From: Brucella pseudintermedia
Lineage (GTDB): Bacteria; Pseudomonadota; Alphaproteobacteria; Rhizobiales; Rhizobiaceae
Length of the DNA stretch: 64,000 nt
Direction: 5' to 3'
Assembly (NCBI RefSeq): GCF_008932435.1
Contig: NZ_WBWE01000003.1
Location: forward strand, 62,001-126,000
The notes beneath the pieces were generated by a model, which saw only the letters and a list, made by a program, of their open reading frames with translations, did not search any database and was not told the DNA's origin. The number at the start of each line of letters is the position of its first letter. Position 1 is the stretch's first letter. The position numbers and the translations under genes are program-made. Shown here in pieces: positions 16,848 to 25,645 of the stretch.

Positions 16848-17642
16848 TTGTTTTATAGTCTGTCGAAAATTTTTTGGCTGTTTTTTCAACCCGTTACAAT
16901 AATATTTGCTCTCGTTCTTATTGCTTTTCTCGCCATCTGGCGAGGTATGCGCGGTTTCAGCATGGGGCTGCTGGCGCTGTCATTGGTGACGTTGTTCCTT
17001 GCTGCCTACACGACGTTGGGCGCGGTCCTGCTGGCTCCTTTGGAAGACCGTTTCGTAAAACCGGATGCGATGCCGCAGCATGTTGACGGGATCGTCGTGC
17101 TGGGCGGCTATATGAATGGCGAGATCAATGCGGGTCGCAAGGGTTTTGAGTTAAATAGCGCGGCTGATCGCATTTTCGAAGCAATGCGGCTGGCAAAACT
17201 ATATCCCGACGCCAAAATCATTATCTCTGGCGGTGAGGGCGCCTTTTTTGAAGAATCTGCCAAGGAAGCGGACAGTACCCGGCAAATGCTGGCCGATCTT
17301 GGCTTCTCCGGTGAACGCTATATTTTTGAAAACAGTTCCCGCAATACAGTTGAGAATGCGGCCTTTTCGAAGGAACTTGCTCAGCCGAAGCCGGGCGAGG
17401 TGTGGCTTCTGGTAACTTCGGCCTATCACATGCCGCGGTCCATCGGCTGTTTCCGCAAGGCGGGTTTCGATGTTGTGGCCTGGCCGGTAGACTTCAAGAC
17501 GCGCGCCAGCGAGCGCTTGGCCCTTTATCTCGAATCCCCGAATGAAGCGCTTTCGCGGTTCAGCGTAGCCATGCGTGAGTGGGTCGGGCTGGCCGCTTAT
17601 TGGCTGGCAGGCAAGACAGATATGCTTTTGCCTCAACCCTGA
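16848..17642 (+). CDS. YdcF-like (DUF218) membrane protein
   Basis: A 264-residue protein with two N-terminal membrane segments (FWLFFQPVTIIFALVLIAFL and MGLLALSLVTLFLAAYTTL) and a periplasmic DUF218 domain: DGIVVLGGYM, KIIISGGEG, ENSSRNTVENA, LVTSAYHMPRSIGCFRK. E. coli relatives are SanA/ElyC/YdcF, and ElyC acts in envelope biogenesis. The exact role here is unknown. A TTG start at 16848 is chosen because GGAG stands 7 bases before it; a GTG 15 codons upstream keeps the frame open but has no ribosome site. It is divergent from the DUF1624 gene. Confidence 0.8.
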   Translation: MFYSLSKIFWLFFQPVTIIFALVLIAFLAIWRGMRGFSMGLLALSLVTLFLAAYTTLGAVLLAPLEDRFVKPDAMPQHVDGIVVLGGYMNGEINAGRKGFELNSAADRIFEAMRLAKLYPDAKIIISGGEGAFFEESAKEADSTRQMLADLGFSGERYIFENSSRNTVENAAFSKELAQPKPGEVWLLVTSAYHMPRSIGCFRKAGFDVVAWPVDFKTRASERLALYLESPNEALSRFSVAMREWVGLAAYWLAGKTDMLLPQP

Positions 17643-17867
17643 TGCCGCATTTCCGCCGTGACTTTAAAGCTTTTATTAACGTTACGGATTGGTAACGCAT
17701 TGATTATAAAAGTGTTGTGGAATTGTAAGCCTGACTCGTGAAATTCGCTGCCGCAATTCAGCCGTTTTTCACCGTTGCGTTCCGCTGATCACGAAGCTAT
17801 ATGATCGGTAACAGCGTTGTGAAGGGCGCTGTCTAAAAAGTTGCACAACAAGGTTGCCAAAATTTCC
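17643..17867 (+). other. AT-rich spacer before a small membrane ORF
   Basis: The spacer contains GTTACggattgGTAAC (17686-17700 region), whose 15 bases ACGGATTGGTAACGC reappear reversed upstream of the dacA-like gene near 22079. No gene larger than the following 32-residue ORF was seen. Confidence 0.35.
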
Positions 17868-17966
17868 ATGGACGAAACCGTTCAAAAATCCTGCTGGGGT
17901 GTTACGCTCTGGGCAGTCATTGGTCTCGCTGCTGTCATTCTCATGGCCTATCTGTTCTCCGTCTAG
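17868..17966 (+). CDS. 32-residue single-span membrane peptide
   Basis: The frame encodes a 32-residue peptide with an acidic/polar start (MDETVQKSCWG) and one membrane segment VTLWAVIGLAAVILMAYLF ending at SV. AAGG lies about 14 bases before the ATG, further than ideal. The composition is typical of real small membrane proteins, with charge outside and Leu/Val/Ile/Ala/Trp inside, rather than a random frame. The function is unknown; it stands alone between the YdcF-like gene and sdaA. Confidence 0.5.
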   Translation: MDETVQKSCWGVTLWAVIGLAAVILMAYLFSV

Positions 17967-18178
17967 AAGTCAGGCGGCGTTACGTATTCCGGAAACTTGA
18001 TGCCGCATTTCGGCATTCCGTTTGCGTTGATCCTTTCCTACAACTATCTGATAGGAATGCGCGGATTGCGCGTTAGCGACTTTTTGCCCGTTTTTGTCTA
18101 ATATGGACGATCAGGCAAATCGCGGTGGTGCTGCGATCAGGAATCAATCAGCCTTGTGACGGCTGCAGAAGGTGTGGA

Positions 18179-19582
18179 ATGTTTCTGTCGGTTTTCGATC
18201 TTTACAAGATTGGCATTGGGCCTTCCAGTTCGCATACGATGGGCCCGATGACGGCTGCGCACATGTTTCTCAACGAGATAGTCGGGGGAAACTGGCCTAG
18301 GCCGGCGCATTCCAAAATCCACCGTCTGAAAGCAAGCCTGCACGGCTCTCTTGCTTATACGGGCGTCGGACATGCAACAGACCGCGCTGTTATTCTAGGG
18401 CTGTGTGGTCATCTGCCCGATACGATCGACCCTGACGTCATGGATGTCGAAGTCGAAAAGGTCTTTGCCCAGAAAAAGGTGAACCCAGAAGGGCATCCGG
18501 CTTACCACTTCGATCCGAAAGTCGATCTGGTGCTGGATCGGAAGACGCCGTTGCCGGGGCATGCCAACGGCATGGCCTTTTCCGCATTCGATGCCGATGA
18601 CAATCTCTTGCTGCGTCGCGCATATTTTTCCATTGGCGGCGGCTTTGTCGTCACGGAAGAAGAGTTGAGCCGCGTCCAGCGCAGCGGGGCGAAGCAGGAC
18701 GACAAGGCCGACGTGCCATTTCCATTCCGCAGCGCCGCCGAAATGCTCGAGATGGCTCATGATAGCGGGCTGTCGATTGCTGAAATGAAGCGGGCCAACG
18801 AAGAAAAGCATATGGCGCGCGGCGATCTGGATGACGGTCTTGATCGTATTTGGAGCGCCATGCGCGGCTGTATCGAGCGTGGATTGAGCCGCGATGGCGT
18901 CATGCCAGGTGGCTTGAATGTTCGCCGTCGTGCACGCCAACTTCACGACAAGCTACAGGACGACTGGCGCAATAACCGCAGCAATCCGCTTCTGGCCAAT
19001 GACTGGCTTTCCGTTTATGCCATGGCCGTCAATGAGGAAAACGCATCGGGCGGTCGGGTGGTGACCGCGCCGACCAACGGTGCCGCTGGCGTCGTGCCCG
19101 CAGTTCTGCGCTATTACCTGCATTTTCACGACGATGCCGATCAGAAAGGCATAAGGGACTTCCTCCTTACCTCTGCCGCGATTGGCGGGGTTATCAAGCA
19201 CAATGCGTCGATTTCCGGCGCGGAAGTCGGCTGCCAGGGCGAGGTGGGTTCCGCATCGGCGATGGCTGCGGCAGGGCTTGCAGCCGTGCTTGGCGGGTCG
19301 CCCGAGCAGATTGAAAACGCCGCTGAAATCGCTTTGGAACACCATTTGGGCATGACCTGCGACCCGGTCGCCGGGCTTGTCCAGGTGCCGTGTATTGAGC
19401 GCAACGCGCTCGGCGCTGTAAAGGCCGTTACTGCGGCTTCGCTCGCCGTAAAAGGCGACGGCAAGCATTTTGTGCCGCTTGACGCTTGTATCGAGACAAT
19501 GCGCCAAACCGGGCACGATATGAGTGAGCGTTACAAGGAGACCAGCCAGGGTGGTCTCGCGGTGAATGTGGTCGCCTGCTGA
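18179..19582 (+). CDS. sdaA: L-serine dehydratase (iron-sulfur, single chain)
   Basis: A 467-residue L-serine ammonia-lyase that converts L-serine to pyruvate and ammonia with a [4Fe-4S] cluster. The N-terminal beta domain starts with [19 protein letters not shown]. The alpha domain has the cluster cysteines in [14 protein letters not shown] and in [19 protein letters not shown]. It is the fused type found in gammaproteobacteria and rhizobia. The start at 18179 follows AAGG at 7 bases and matches the family N-terminus ([12 protein letters not shown]). It stands alone; no serine transporter is adjacent. Confidence 0.95.
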   Translation: MFLSVFDLYKIGIGPSSSHTMGPMTAAHMFLNEIVGGNWPRPAHSKIHRLKASLHGSLAYTGVGHATDRAVILGLCGHLPDTIDPDVMDVEVEKVFAQKKVNPEGHPAYHFDPKVDLVLDRKTPLPGHANGMAFSAFDADDNLLLRRAYFSIGGGFVVTEEELSRVQRSGAKQDDKADVPFPFRSAAEMLEMAHDSGLSIAEMKRANEEKHMARGDLDDGLDRIWSAMRGCIERGLSRDGVMPGGLNVRRRARQLHDKLQDDWRNNRSNPLLANDWLSVYAMAVNEENASGGRVVTAPTNGAAGVVPAVLRYYLHFHDDADQKGIRDFLLTSAAIGGVIKHNASISGAEVGCQGEVGSASAMAAAGLAAVLGGSPEQIENAAEIALEHHLGMTCDPVAGLVQVPCIERNALGAVKAVTAASLAVKGDGKHFVPLDACIETMRQTGHDMSERYKETSQGGLAVNVVAC

Positions 19583-19651
19583 CAGACAATTCTGCACATA
19601 ATGCTACGCATCATGCTTGAAGCTCGTATTCGTCTTGGCTAAACCAGCGGC

Positions 19652-20089
19652 ATGGCTCTCAATCTCGTCAAACTTTGCGTCGGTTGCGACAGTATAGAAG
19701 ACCTCGCGGCCTGGATCGATTTCCGCCTCGCGGAACAGCGTGCTGCCGGACTGGTGCCGGAACAGTTCCATACAACGAGAATGGTGCCGAAACGGATCGA
19801 TGAACTACTGGAAGGCGGTTCGCTCTACTGGGTTATCAAAGGTAATGTCCAGTGCCGTCAGCGCTTGCTGGACGTGCGCCCGTTTACAGATGAACAGGGC
19901 GTCAATCGTTGTCATCTCGTTCTGGAGCCGAAGGTCATTCCGACCGAGTGGCAGCCCCGTCGCGCGTTTCAGGGGTGGCGCTATCTTAACGAAAATGAAG
20001 TCCCGCGTGATGAAGCTGCCGGTAAAGCGGGCAGGGCTGCCTTGCCAGCGGAATTGCGGCAAGAGCTGGCGGCGCTGGGGTTGCTTTAG
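19652..20089 (+). CDS. DUF1489 family protein
   Basis: A 145-residue soluble protein of the DUF1489 family, found across alphaproteobacteria. Signatures are LNLVKLCVGCDSIEDL at the N-terminus, the central VIKGNVQCRQRLLD, and EPRLxPTEWQPRRAFQGWRYL-type text in the C-terminal half. Its function is unknown. The stop codon TAG is itself the first three bases of an intergenic repeat (TAGAGCATTTCCAGC). The ribosome site is weak. Confidence 0.85.
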   Translation: MALNLVKLCVGCDSIEDLAAWIDFRLAEQRAAGLVPEQFHTTRMVPKRIDELLEGGSLYWVIKGNVQCRQRLLDVRPFTDEQGVNRCHLVLEPKVIPTEWQPRRAFQGWRYLNENEVPRDEAAGKAGRAALPAELRQELAALGLL

Positions 20090-20140
20090 AGCATTTCCAG
20101 CGAAAGTACGAAGCGGTTTTGCGCAGGATAATGCGTAAAA
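20087..20140 (+). repeat. TAGAGC-type intergenic repeat, copy 1
   Basis: The element starts with TAGAGCATTTCCAGC and continues with GAAAGTACGAAGCGG and TTTTGCGC. Its inverse copy near lexA (50242-50276) shares the 15-base end exactly and the GCGAAGCGG core. The TAG supplies the stop of the DUF1489 gene. Confidence 0.7.
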
Positions 20141-20214
20141 ATAAAGAGAACGACGTATTGGCGAAAAAGGCCCGCTCAAGTGATCGGCAGTGCCTTTTCG
20201 TTTATCTGTGATGT

Positions 20215-20511
20215 TCAGTTTTCTATCGTCAGGCGAACTGAGACCCTATCGAAATTCACCGGCAAGGTCATGCGCATGGACGCCCGCGGTTGAACCAGGC
20301 GCTTGTTGCGTGCTGCATGGCAGACGAGCAGACCGACCAGATCGCGGGTCTGAAAACCGGTGCCGCGCCTCACATCCGCGATTCGCAATGCGGCCTGCTT
20401 AAGGCCCTGCACAGAAAACAGCGCGCCGAACGCTGATGTCTTGCCTTCATCCGGTGCCCAGTCGACCGTTTTGAAGGGAGGCTGACCGAAAGTTTCTCTC
20501 ATATTTGACAT
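20215..20511 (-). CDS. hypothetical protein
   Basis: A 98-residue soluble protein without signal peptide or membrane segment. I do not recognise a domain. It has an N-terminal disordered-looking part (FGQPPFKTVDWAPDEGK), a helix with VQGLKQAALRIADVRRG, and a strand-rich end. GAGGG stands 7 bases before the first ATG (20511), and a second ATG follows three codons later. It lies downstream of the D,D-carboxypeptidase gene on the same strand. Confidence 0.55.
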   Translation of the reverse strand: MSNMRETFGQPPFKTVDWAPDEGKTSAFGALFSVQGLKQAALRIADVRRGTGFQTRDLVGLLVCHAARNKRLVQPRASMRMTLPVNFDRVSVRLTIEN

Positions 20512-20556
20512 CTCGAAACCCTCTACGCACTACAAATTCGGGTTTGAAGCTGGCAA

Positions 20557-20576
20557 CGAGGAGGCATCCCTCCTCG
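20557..20576 (-). terminator. hairpin after the D,D-carboxypeptidase gene
   Basis: A perfect 8-bp stem CGAGGAGG/CCTCCTCG with a 4-base loop lies just after the stop on the minus strand. No T run follows, so termination is uncertain. Confidence 0.45.
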
Positions 20577-20583
20577 CAATCGA

Positions 20584-21993
20584 TTAGTTTGCGACCGCAT
20601 AGCAGCCGAAATTCTTCTTCTTGAGCGAAGCACATGCGTCCCATGCGGCCTGCTTGGAAGGAAAACCGACAAAGCGAGCGCGGTAGAAAGTTGCGCTACC
20701 CTTGTTGAACGTCTCGGTATAGGGAGATGCCGCACGCAGTGTGCCGCCTGCCGTAGCAGAAGCCTTGGCCAACATATCGCGTGCCTGGCCTTCGCTCGGC
20801 AGCGAGCCGATCTGGATGGCCCAGCCACCAGAAGCGGGTGCAGATGCGGTTGTTACCGGATCGACATCCTGAGCCTGTGCTGATCGAACGGCTGCCTTCG
20901 GGGTGGGGCGAATTGCAGCTTGTGCAGCGAGCGCCGCCGGACGTGCCGTCGGAGCTGCGAGCGCGAGAACCTGCGGCTGATCGCTGTCGCCTTCACCGCT
21001 TTCATTGTTGATGACATCCTCCACAGCGACGGCTTCGCGGGTCACCGGAACAGGCGCGTTTTTCGCCTTTGGAAGATCAATCGAAGCGACGACCTGCGGA
21101 GCATCGTTACGCATGGCGACGAGCGGCGCAGCGTTACGGCTACGTGTTGCCATCGGAAGATACTTGCGAATGAGCTGCGCCATATGTGCGTCGCGGCTTG
21201 CTCCGGTATTGCCACCCATCACGACGGCCACGAGCCGGCGGCCATCGAGGCTCACTGAAGAAGCGAGATTGTAGCCGGATGCATTGGTATAGCCGGTCTT
21301 GATGCCGTCCACGCCTTCAACGCGACCGAGCAAACGGTTGTGGCCATTAATGGTTTGGCCGCGGAAAACGAAGCTACGGCGCGAGAAATAGGAAAATTCA
21401 TTCGGGAAATGCTGGCGAAGCGCAATGCTGAGGATTGCCATGTCGCGTGCGGTTGTATGCTGCGCCATGTTCGGCAGGCCCGATGCGTTGCGGAAAGTCG
21501 TGCTGCGCATGCCAAGGCGACGTGCCTTTGCAGTCATCATCTGGGCAAAGCGTTCTTCCGAGCCCCCAAGATATTCGCCGACGGCTGTCGCCACGTCGTT
21601 GGCTGATTTCGTAATCATGGCCAGTGCTGCATCTTCGGCACGGATAGTCTGTCCTGGGCGGAAACCGATTTTCGTAGGCGGACGCGCTGCCGCATAAGCG
21701 GAAACCGGGATGCGCGTATCCTTGCTCATGCGACCTGCCTGCATGGCCTCGAACAGCATGTAGAGGGTCATCATCTTGGTGAGAGATGCAGGATAGCGCT
21801 TTGCATCCGCATTCGAGGCGAACAGGGTTTTGCCAGTGTTAGCATCAATCACGATAGCTGCGTATCGGTCGCCCGCCGCTATTGCCGGTATTGTTGTCGA
21901 AGCTGTCGAACATCCCGTTACAACTGCAAGAAGAAGGGTGGCTTGTGCCGCTCTTTTCAAGGCATATGCGACTTTACTAAATGCGGTACGCAC
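20584..21993 (-). CDS. D-alanyl-D-alanine carboxypeptidase with C-terminal SPOR domain
   Basis: A 469-residue low-molecular-weight penicillin-binding protein. The three active-site motifs are Ser70-Leu-Thr-Lys73 (ASLTKMM), Ser130-Ala-Asn132 (KSANDV) and Lys232-Thr-Gly (GIKTGYTNASG). It trims the terminal D-Ala from peptidoglycan stem peptides in the periplasm. The N-terminus has a signal with lipobox-like VVTGC28, so it may be a lipoprotein. A low-complexity linker (about 290-390) leads to a C-terminal SPOR domain (GGWAIQIGSLPSEGQARDML and following), which binds denuded glycan at the division site. The start is GTG at 21993; no in-frame ATG lies just upstream. Confidence 0.92.
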   Translation of the reverse strand: MRTAFSKVAYALKRAAQATLLLAVVTGCSTASTTIPAIAAGDRYAAIVIDANTGKTLFASNADAKRYPASLTKMMTLYMLFEAMQAGRMSKDTRIPVSAYAAARPPTKIGFRPGQTIRAEDAALAMITKSANDVATAVGEYLGGSEERFAQMMTAKARRLGMRSTTFRNASGLPNMAQHTTARDMAILSIALRQHFPNEFSYFSRRSFVFRGQTINGHNRLLGRVEGVDGIKTGYTNASGYNLASSVSLDGRRLVAVVMGGNTGASRDAHMAQLIRKYLPMATRSRNAAPLVAMRNDAPQVVASIDLPKAKNAPVPVTREAVAVEDVINNESGEGDSDQPQVLALAAPTARPAALAAQAAIRPTPKAAVRSAQAQDVDPVTTASAPASGGWAIQIGSLPSEGQARDMLAKASATAGGTLRAASPYTETFNKGSATFYRARFVGFPSKQAAWDACASLKKKNFGCYAVAN

Positions 21994-22680
21994 GATGATG
22001 ACCTACCTGTATCCCGGATTTTTTAAACTGCGGCACAAAAGGCACACAGCGTCTAATTCCGCGATCCTACTGTCATCAGCGTTACCAATCCGTTTATGGT
22101 AACCGCATTATTCATAATTTTTGGAAAAATGTGGGGGCAGCGATCGGGCCAGTTATGGCTATCAATAAGGCCCGTTTCTGCATTCACGCAGATGTGTCAT
22201 TGGATGACGATGAGCGTCTTTGCGGATAAGGTCCGACTGCACCAGAAAACTTGCCTTCACAAATTTAATTTCGGCTGTTGCCCTTATCGATCAGGAAGGG
22301 GCGGGTTGAATATATGCGTTTTAAGCAGCCGCTTTCTAATTTTATGTAACAGGCAACTATTTGCGTTTCGGCAGTTCCTTCGAATTAGTATTTTTTTCCA
22401 CGGCTGGGGCTGGATATTTTGTGTATCGCTTTCTTTAGCGGCAGTTTTTGCGATCAGCTGGCGTGGTGGCTGATTTATGAACGTTGCATCTGATCCATTA
22501 TTCTATTGAGAATGCGAAGCGAATGCTCTCCAATTCGAGATGCCATATAATTGTGTCAAGCCGCGTTATTGCAATAAGTCCCGGTTGCAAGTGCCACTGA
22601 AGGGCTTAAAATCACCACATGACGACCTACATAATAGGGCAAGTTGGGTCAGACAGATGGGCATTCGGGTAATAGGTTTC
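21994..22680. other. 687-base intergenic region
   Basis: The region between the divergent carboxypeptidase and clpS genes is AT-richer than its flanks. Near its left end GCGTTACCAATCCGT is followed by GGTAAC (22079-22103), an inverted-repeat-like site in the carboxypeptidase promoter region. Frames present are short and show no recognisable protein. No tRNA or known RNA motif was seen; a small RNA cannot be excluded. Confidence 0.4.
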
Positions 22681-23031
22681 ATGAGGCATCTCGATACAGT
22701 TATGCAAAGCAAGACCGACGGCGGAAATGGTCCGGAAAACGGCACCGTTGTGGTCACGCGCACGCAACCGAAAACCAAGAAACCCAGCCTTTATCGTGTC
22801 CTGCTCCTCAACGACGACTACACCCCCATGGAGTTCGTCGTTCATGTCCTGCAGCGGTTTTTCCAGAAGAACCGGGATGATGCAACGCGCATTATGCTGC
22901 ATGTTCACAATCACGGGGTCGGCGAGTGCGGCGTATTTACATACGAAGTCGCCGAAACCAAGGTCAGCCAGGTCATGGATTTCGCCCGCCAAAACCAGCA
23001 TCCGCTGCAATGCGTGATGGAGAAAAAGTGA
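22681..23031 (+). CDS. clpS: ATP-dependent Clp protease adaptor ClpS
   Basis: A 116-residue adaptor that recognises N-degron substrates and delivers them to ClpAP. The disordered N-terminal tail is followed by the ClpS fold: [24 protein letters not shown], where the [10 protein letters not shown] part forms the N-end residue pocket, and [27 protein letters not shown] lies 7 bases before the ATG at 22681; a second Met seven codons later (22702) is an alternative start. It lies 6 bases before clpA and must form an operon with it. Confidence 0.93.
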   Translation: MRHLDTVMQSKTDGGNGPENGTVVVTRTQPKTKKPSLYRVLLLNDDYTPMEFVVHVLQRFFQKNRDDATRIMLHVHNHGVGECGVFTYEVAETKVSQVMDFARQNQHPLQCVMEKK

Positions 23032-23037
23032 GGTCAT

Positions 23038-25512
23038 ATGCCATCGTTCTCCCCCAGCCTTGAAAGGGCCCTGCATCAAGCCCTCACAATAGCAAACGAG
23101 CGGCATCACGAATATGCGACGCTCGAACACCTTTTGCTTGCCTTGATCGACGATCAGGATGCGGGCGCAGTGATGCGTGCCTGCAGCGTCGACCTTGAGC
23201 ATCTCAAGCGTATCGTTACCGATTATATTGATCGCGAACTTGATAATCTCGTCACAGGTTATGATGAAGATTCCAAACCAACCGCTGCGTTTCAGCGTGT
23301 TATTCAGCGTGCGGTCATTCATGTGCAGTCGTCGAACCGCGAGGAAGTAACTGGCGCCAATGTGCTGGTTGCCATCTTTGCGGAACGGGAAAGCCATGCT
23401 GCCTATTTCCTCCAGGAACAGCAGATGACCCGTTACGATGCGGTGAACTATATTTCGCACGGCATTTCGAAGCGTCCGCAGAGCAGCGAAACCCGTCCGC
23501 CGCGCGGCGCCGAGAGCCCGAGCGAAGAACGGACGAGCACCGAGCAGGAAGAAAGCGCCAAGAAGAAGCAGGACGCACTGTCGGCCTATTGCATCAATCT
23601 GAATGAAAAAGCCAAGGCTGGACGCATCGATCCGTTGATTGGGCGCGACAGCGAAATCAGCCGCACCATTCAGGTCCTTTGCCGCCGTTCGAAGAACAAC
23701 CCGCTTTATGTGGGTGATCCGGGTGTAGGCAAAACCGCGATCGCGGAGGGTCTCGCCAAGCGGATCGTGGAAGGGCAGGTACCGGAAGCGCTTGCCGACG
23801 CGACGATCTTCTCGCTCGACATGGGCACGCTTCTGGCTGGCACCCGCTATCGTGGTGACTTTGAAGAGCGCCTGAAGCAGGTCGTGAAGGAGCTCGAAGA
23901 ATATCCGGGTGCGGTCCTGTTCATCGATGAGATTCATACGGTCATTGGCGCTGGCGCTACTTCGGGAGGCGCAATGGACGCGTCTAACCTGTTGAAGCCT
24001 GCGCTTTCATCGGGCGCTATCCGCTGCATCGGATCGACAACCTATAAGGAGTATCGTCAGTTCTTCGAGAAAGACCGGGCCTTGGTGCGTCGTTTCCAGA
24101 AGATCGATGTCAATGAGCCGTCGATCCCGGATGCGATCGAGATCATGAAGGGGCTGAAGCCTTACTTCGAGGATTTCCACAAGGTCAAATACACGGTCGA
24201 TGCCATCAAAACGGCTGTGGAATTGTCTGCGCGTTATATTTCGGATCGCAAATTGCCCGACAAGGCAATCGATGTGATTGATGAAACAGGCGCGAGCCAG
24301 ATGCTCTTGCCCGAGAACAAGCGCAAGAAGACCATCGGCGTGAAGGAAATCGAAGCGACAATCGCCACGATGGCCCGTATCCCGCCGAAGTCTGTGTCGA
24401 AAGATGACGAACAGGTTCTGTCGCATCTGGATGCCGAGCTGAAGCGGGTCGTCTATGGCCAGGATCTGGCAATCGAAGCGCTGTCGGCCTCGATCAAGCT
24501 TGCCCGTGCGGGGTTGCGCGAACCGGACAAGCCGATCGGCTCCTATCTGTTCTCCGGCCCTACGGGCGTCGGCAAGACGGAAGTCGCCAAGCAACTGGCA
24601 AGTTCGCTTGGTGTCGAACTCCTGCGTTTCGATATGTCGGAATATATGGAGCGTCACACCGTATCGCGGCTTATCGGTGCACCTCCCGGCTATGTCGGCT
24701 TCGATCAAGGCGGTCTTCTGACGGATGGCGTAGATCAGCATCCGCATTGCGTGCTGCTGCTCGATGAAATCGAGAAGGCGCATCCGGACCTGTTCAATAT
24801 CCTGTTGCAGGTGATGGATCATGGCTCGCTGACCGATCACAACGGCAAGAAGATCGACTTCCGCAACGTGATCCTGATCATGACCACCAATGCCGGTGCA
24901 TCGGATATGGCCAAGGCAGCTATCGGCTTCGGCTCCACGCGTCGCGAAGGCGATGACATGGAAGCGATCAACCGCCTGTTTACGCCGGAATTCCGTAACC
25001 GACTGGATGCGATCATTCCGTTCGGCCCGCTGCCGGTTCCGGTCATCCATCAGGTCGTGCAAAAGTTCGTGCTTCAGCTTGAAGCACAGCTTGCTGAACG
25101 CGGCGTGACTTTCGAGCTGACCGAGGGAGCAATCGCCTGGCTGGCTGACAAGGGTTACGACGAGCGCATGGGTGCGCGTCCGCTTGGCCGGGTCATCCAG
25201 GAGCACATCAAGAAGCCGTTGGCCGATGAGGTCCTGTTCGGAAAACTCAAGCACGGCGGCACTGTCCGTGTTGATGTCGTAACCAAACCGGACGGGAAAA
25301 CCGAGCTGTCGTTGGAGAGCGTCGCCGACAAGCCGATCAGCCCGAAAAAAGACATTCCGGCTGAAAAGAAGCAGCTGCAACGCAAGAAGGCTGCTCCGAA
25401 GAAAACAGAAAAAGAAAAAGTGCTGGCAGGCAAGGACGAAGCGGCTCCAAAATCGTCCTCGAAGTCGCCAGCGGTTAAATCCTCGGTGCCGAAGGTGCCA
25501 CGCAAGAAATAG
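23038..25512 (+). CDS. clpA: ATP-dependent Clp protease ATP-binding subunit ClpA
   Basis: An 824-residue AAA+ unfoldase that feeds substrates to ClpP. The order is Clp N domain (1-140), D1 with Walker A GDPGVGKTA and Walker B AVLFIDEIH, D2 with GPTGVGKTEVAKQLA and CVLLLDEIEKAHPD, and the arginine finger/sensor region MGARPLGRVIQ. After D2 comes an unusually long Lys-, Ala- and Ser-rich tail of about 65 residues (PKKDIPAEKKQLQRKK to VPRKK), which makes it longer than the E. coli protein of 758 residues. GAGG stands 5 bases before the ATG. A terminator follows. Confidence 0.95.
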   Translation: MPSFSPSLERALHQALTIANERHHEYATLEHLLLALIDDQDAGAVMRACSVDLEHLKRIVTDYIDRELDNLVTGYDEDSKPTAAFQRVIQRAVIHVQSSNREEVTGANVLVAIFAERESHAAYFLQEQQMTRYDAVNYISHGISKRPQSSETRPPRGAESPSEERTSTEQEESAKKKQDALSAYCINLNEKAKAGRIDPLIGRDSEISRTIQVLCRRSKNNPLYVGDPGVGKTAIAEGLAKRIVEGQVPEALADATIFSLDMGTLLAGTRYRGDFEERLKQVVKELEEYPGAVLFIDEIHTVIGAGATSGGAMDASNLLKPALSSGAIRCIGSTTYKEYRQFFEKDRALVRRFQKIDVNEPSIPDAIEIMKGLKPYFEDFHKVKYTVDAIKTAVELSARYISDRKLPDKAIDVIDETGASQMLLPENKRKKTIGVKEIEATIATMARIPPKSVSKDDEQVLSHLDAELKRVVYGQDLAIEALSASIKLARAGLREPDKPIGSYLFSGPTGVGKTEVAKQLASSLGVELLRFDMSEYMERHTVSRLIGAPPGYVGFDQGGLLTDGVDQHPHCVLLLDEIEKAHPDLFNILLQVMDHGSLTDHNGKKIDFRNVILIMTTNAGASDMAKAAIGFGSTRREGDDMEAINRLFTPEFRNRLDAIIPFGPLPVPVIHQVVQKFVLQLEAQLAERGVTFELTEGAIAWLADKGYDERMGARPLGRVIQEHIKKPLADEVLFGKLKHGGTVRVDVVTKPDGKTELSLESVADKPISPKKDIPAEKKQLQRKKAAPKKTEKEKVLAGKDEAAPKSSSKSPAVKSSVPKVPRKK

Positions 25513-25523
25513 TCGGACATCGA

Positions 25524-25548
25524 AACGGCCCCTCGAGGGCCGTTTTTT
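25524..25548 (+). terminator. intrinsic terminator of clpS-clpA
   Basis: An 8-bp perfect stem AACGGCCC/GGGCCGTT with loop CTCGA is followed by a run of T. It lies 12 bases after the clpA stop. Confidence 0.88.
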
Positions 25549-25645
25549 CTGGATATGCGCCTAACGTGGACGAAAACTGAGGTTTTCCCAATCAGGGGGA
25601 AGATACCGGGTGCAACTTGCTGTGACGTTGCTCTAACTTGGCTCC

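Noticed and set aside
22096-22473. A 125-codon open frame upstream of clpS with many Cys and Phe residues
   Set aside because: No ribosome site, unusual composition, no recognisable motif, and it lies in the AT-rich gap; probably chance.
22627-23937. A 436-codon frame antisense to clpS-clpA
   Set aside because: Sense frames encode complete ClpS and ClpA; the antisense frame has no domain and Arg/His-rich composition typical of shadows.
24007-25380. A 457-codon frame antisense to clpA
   Set aside because: Same reason: ClpA Walker motifs are on the plus strand in full.
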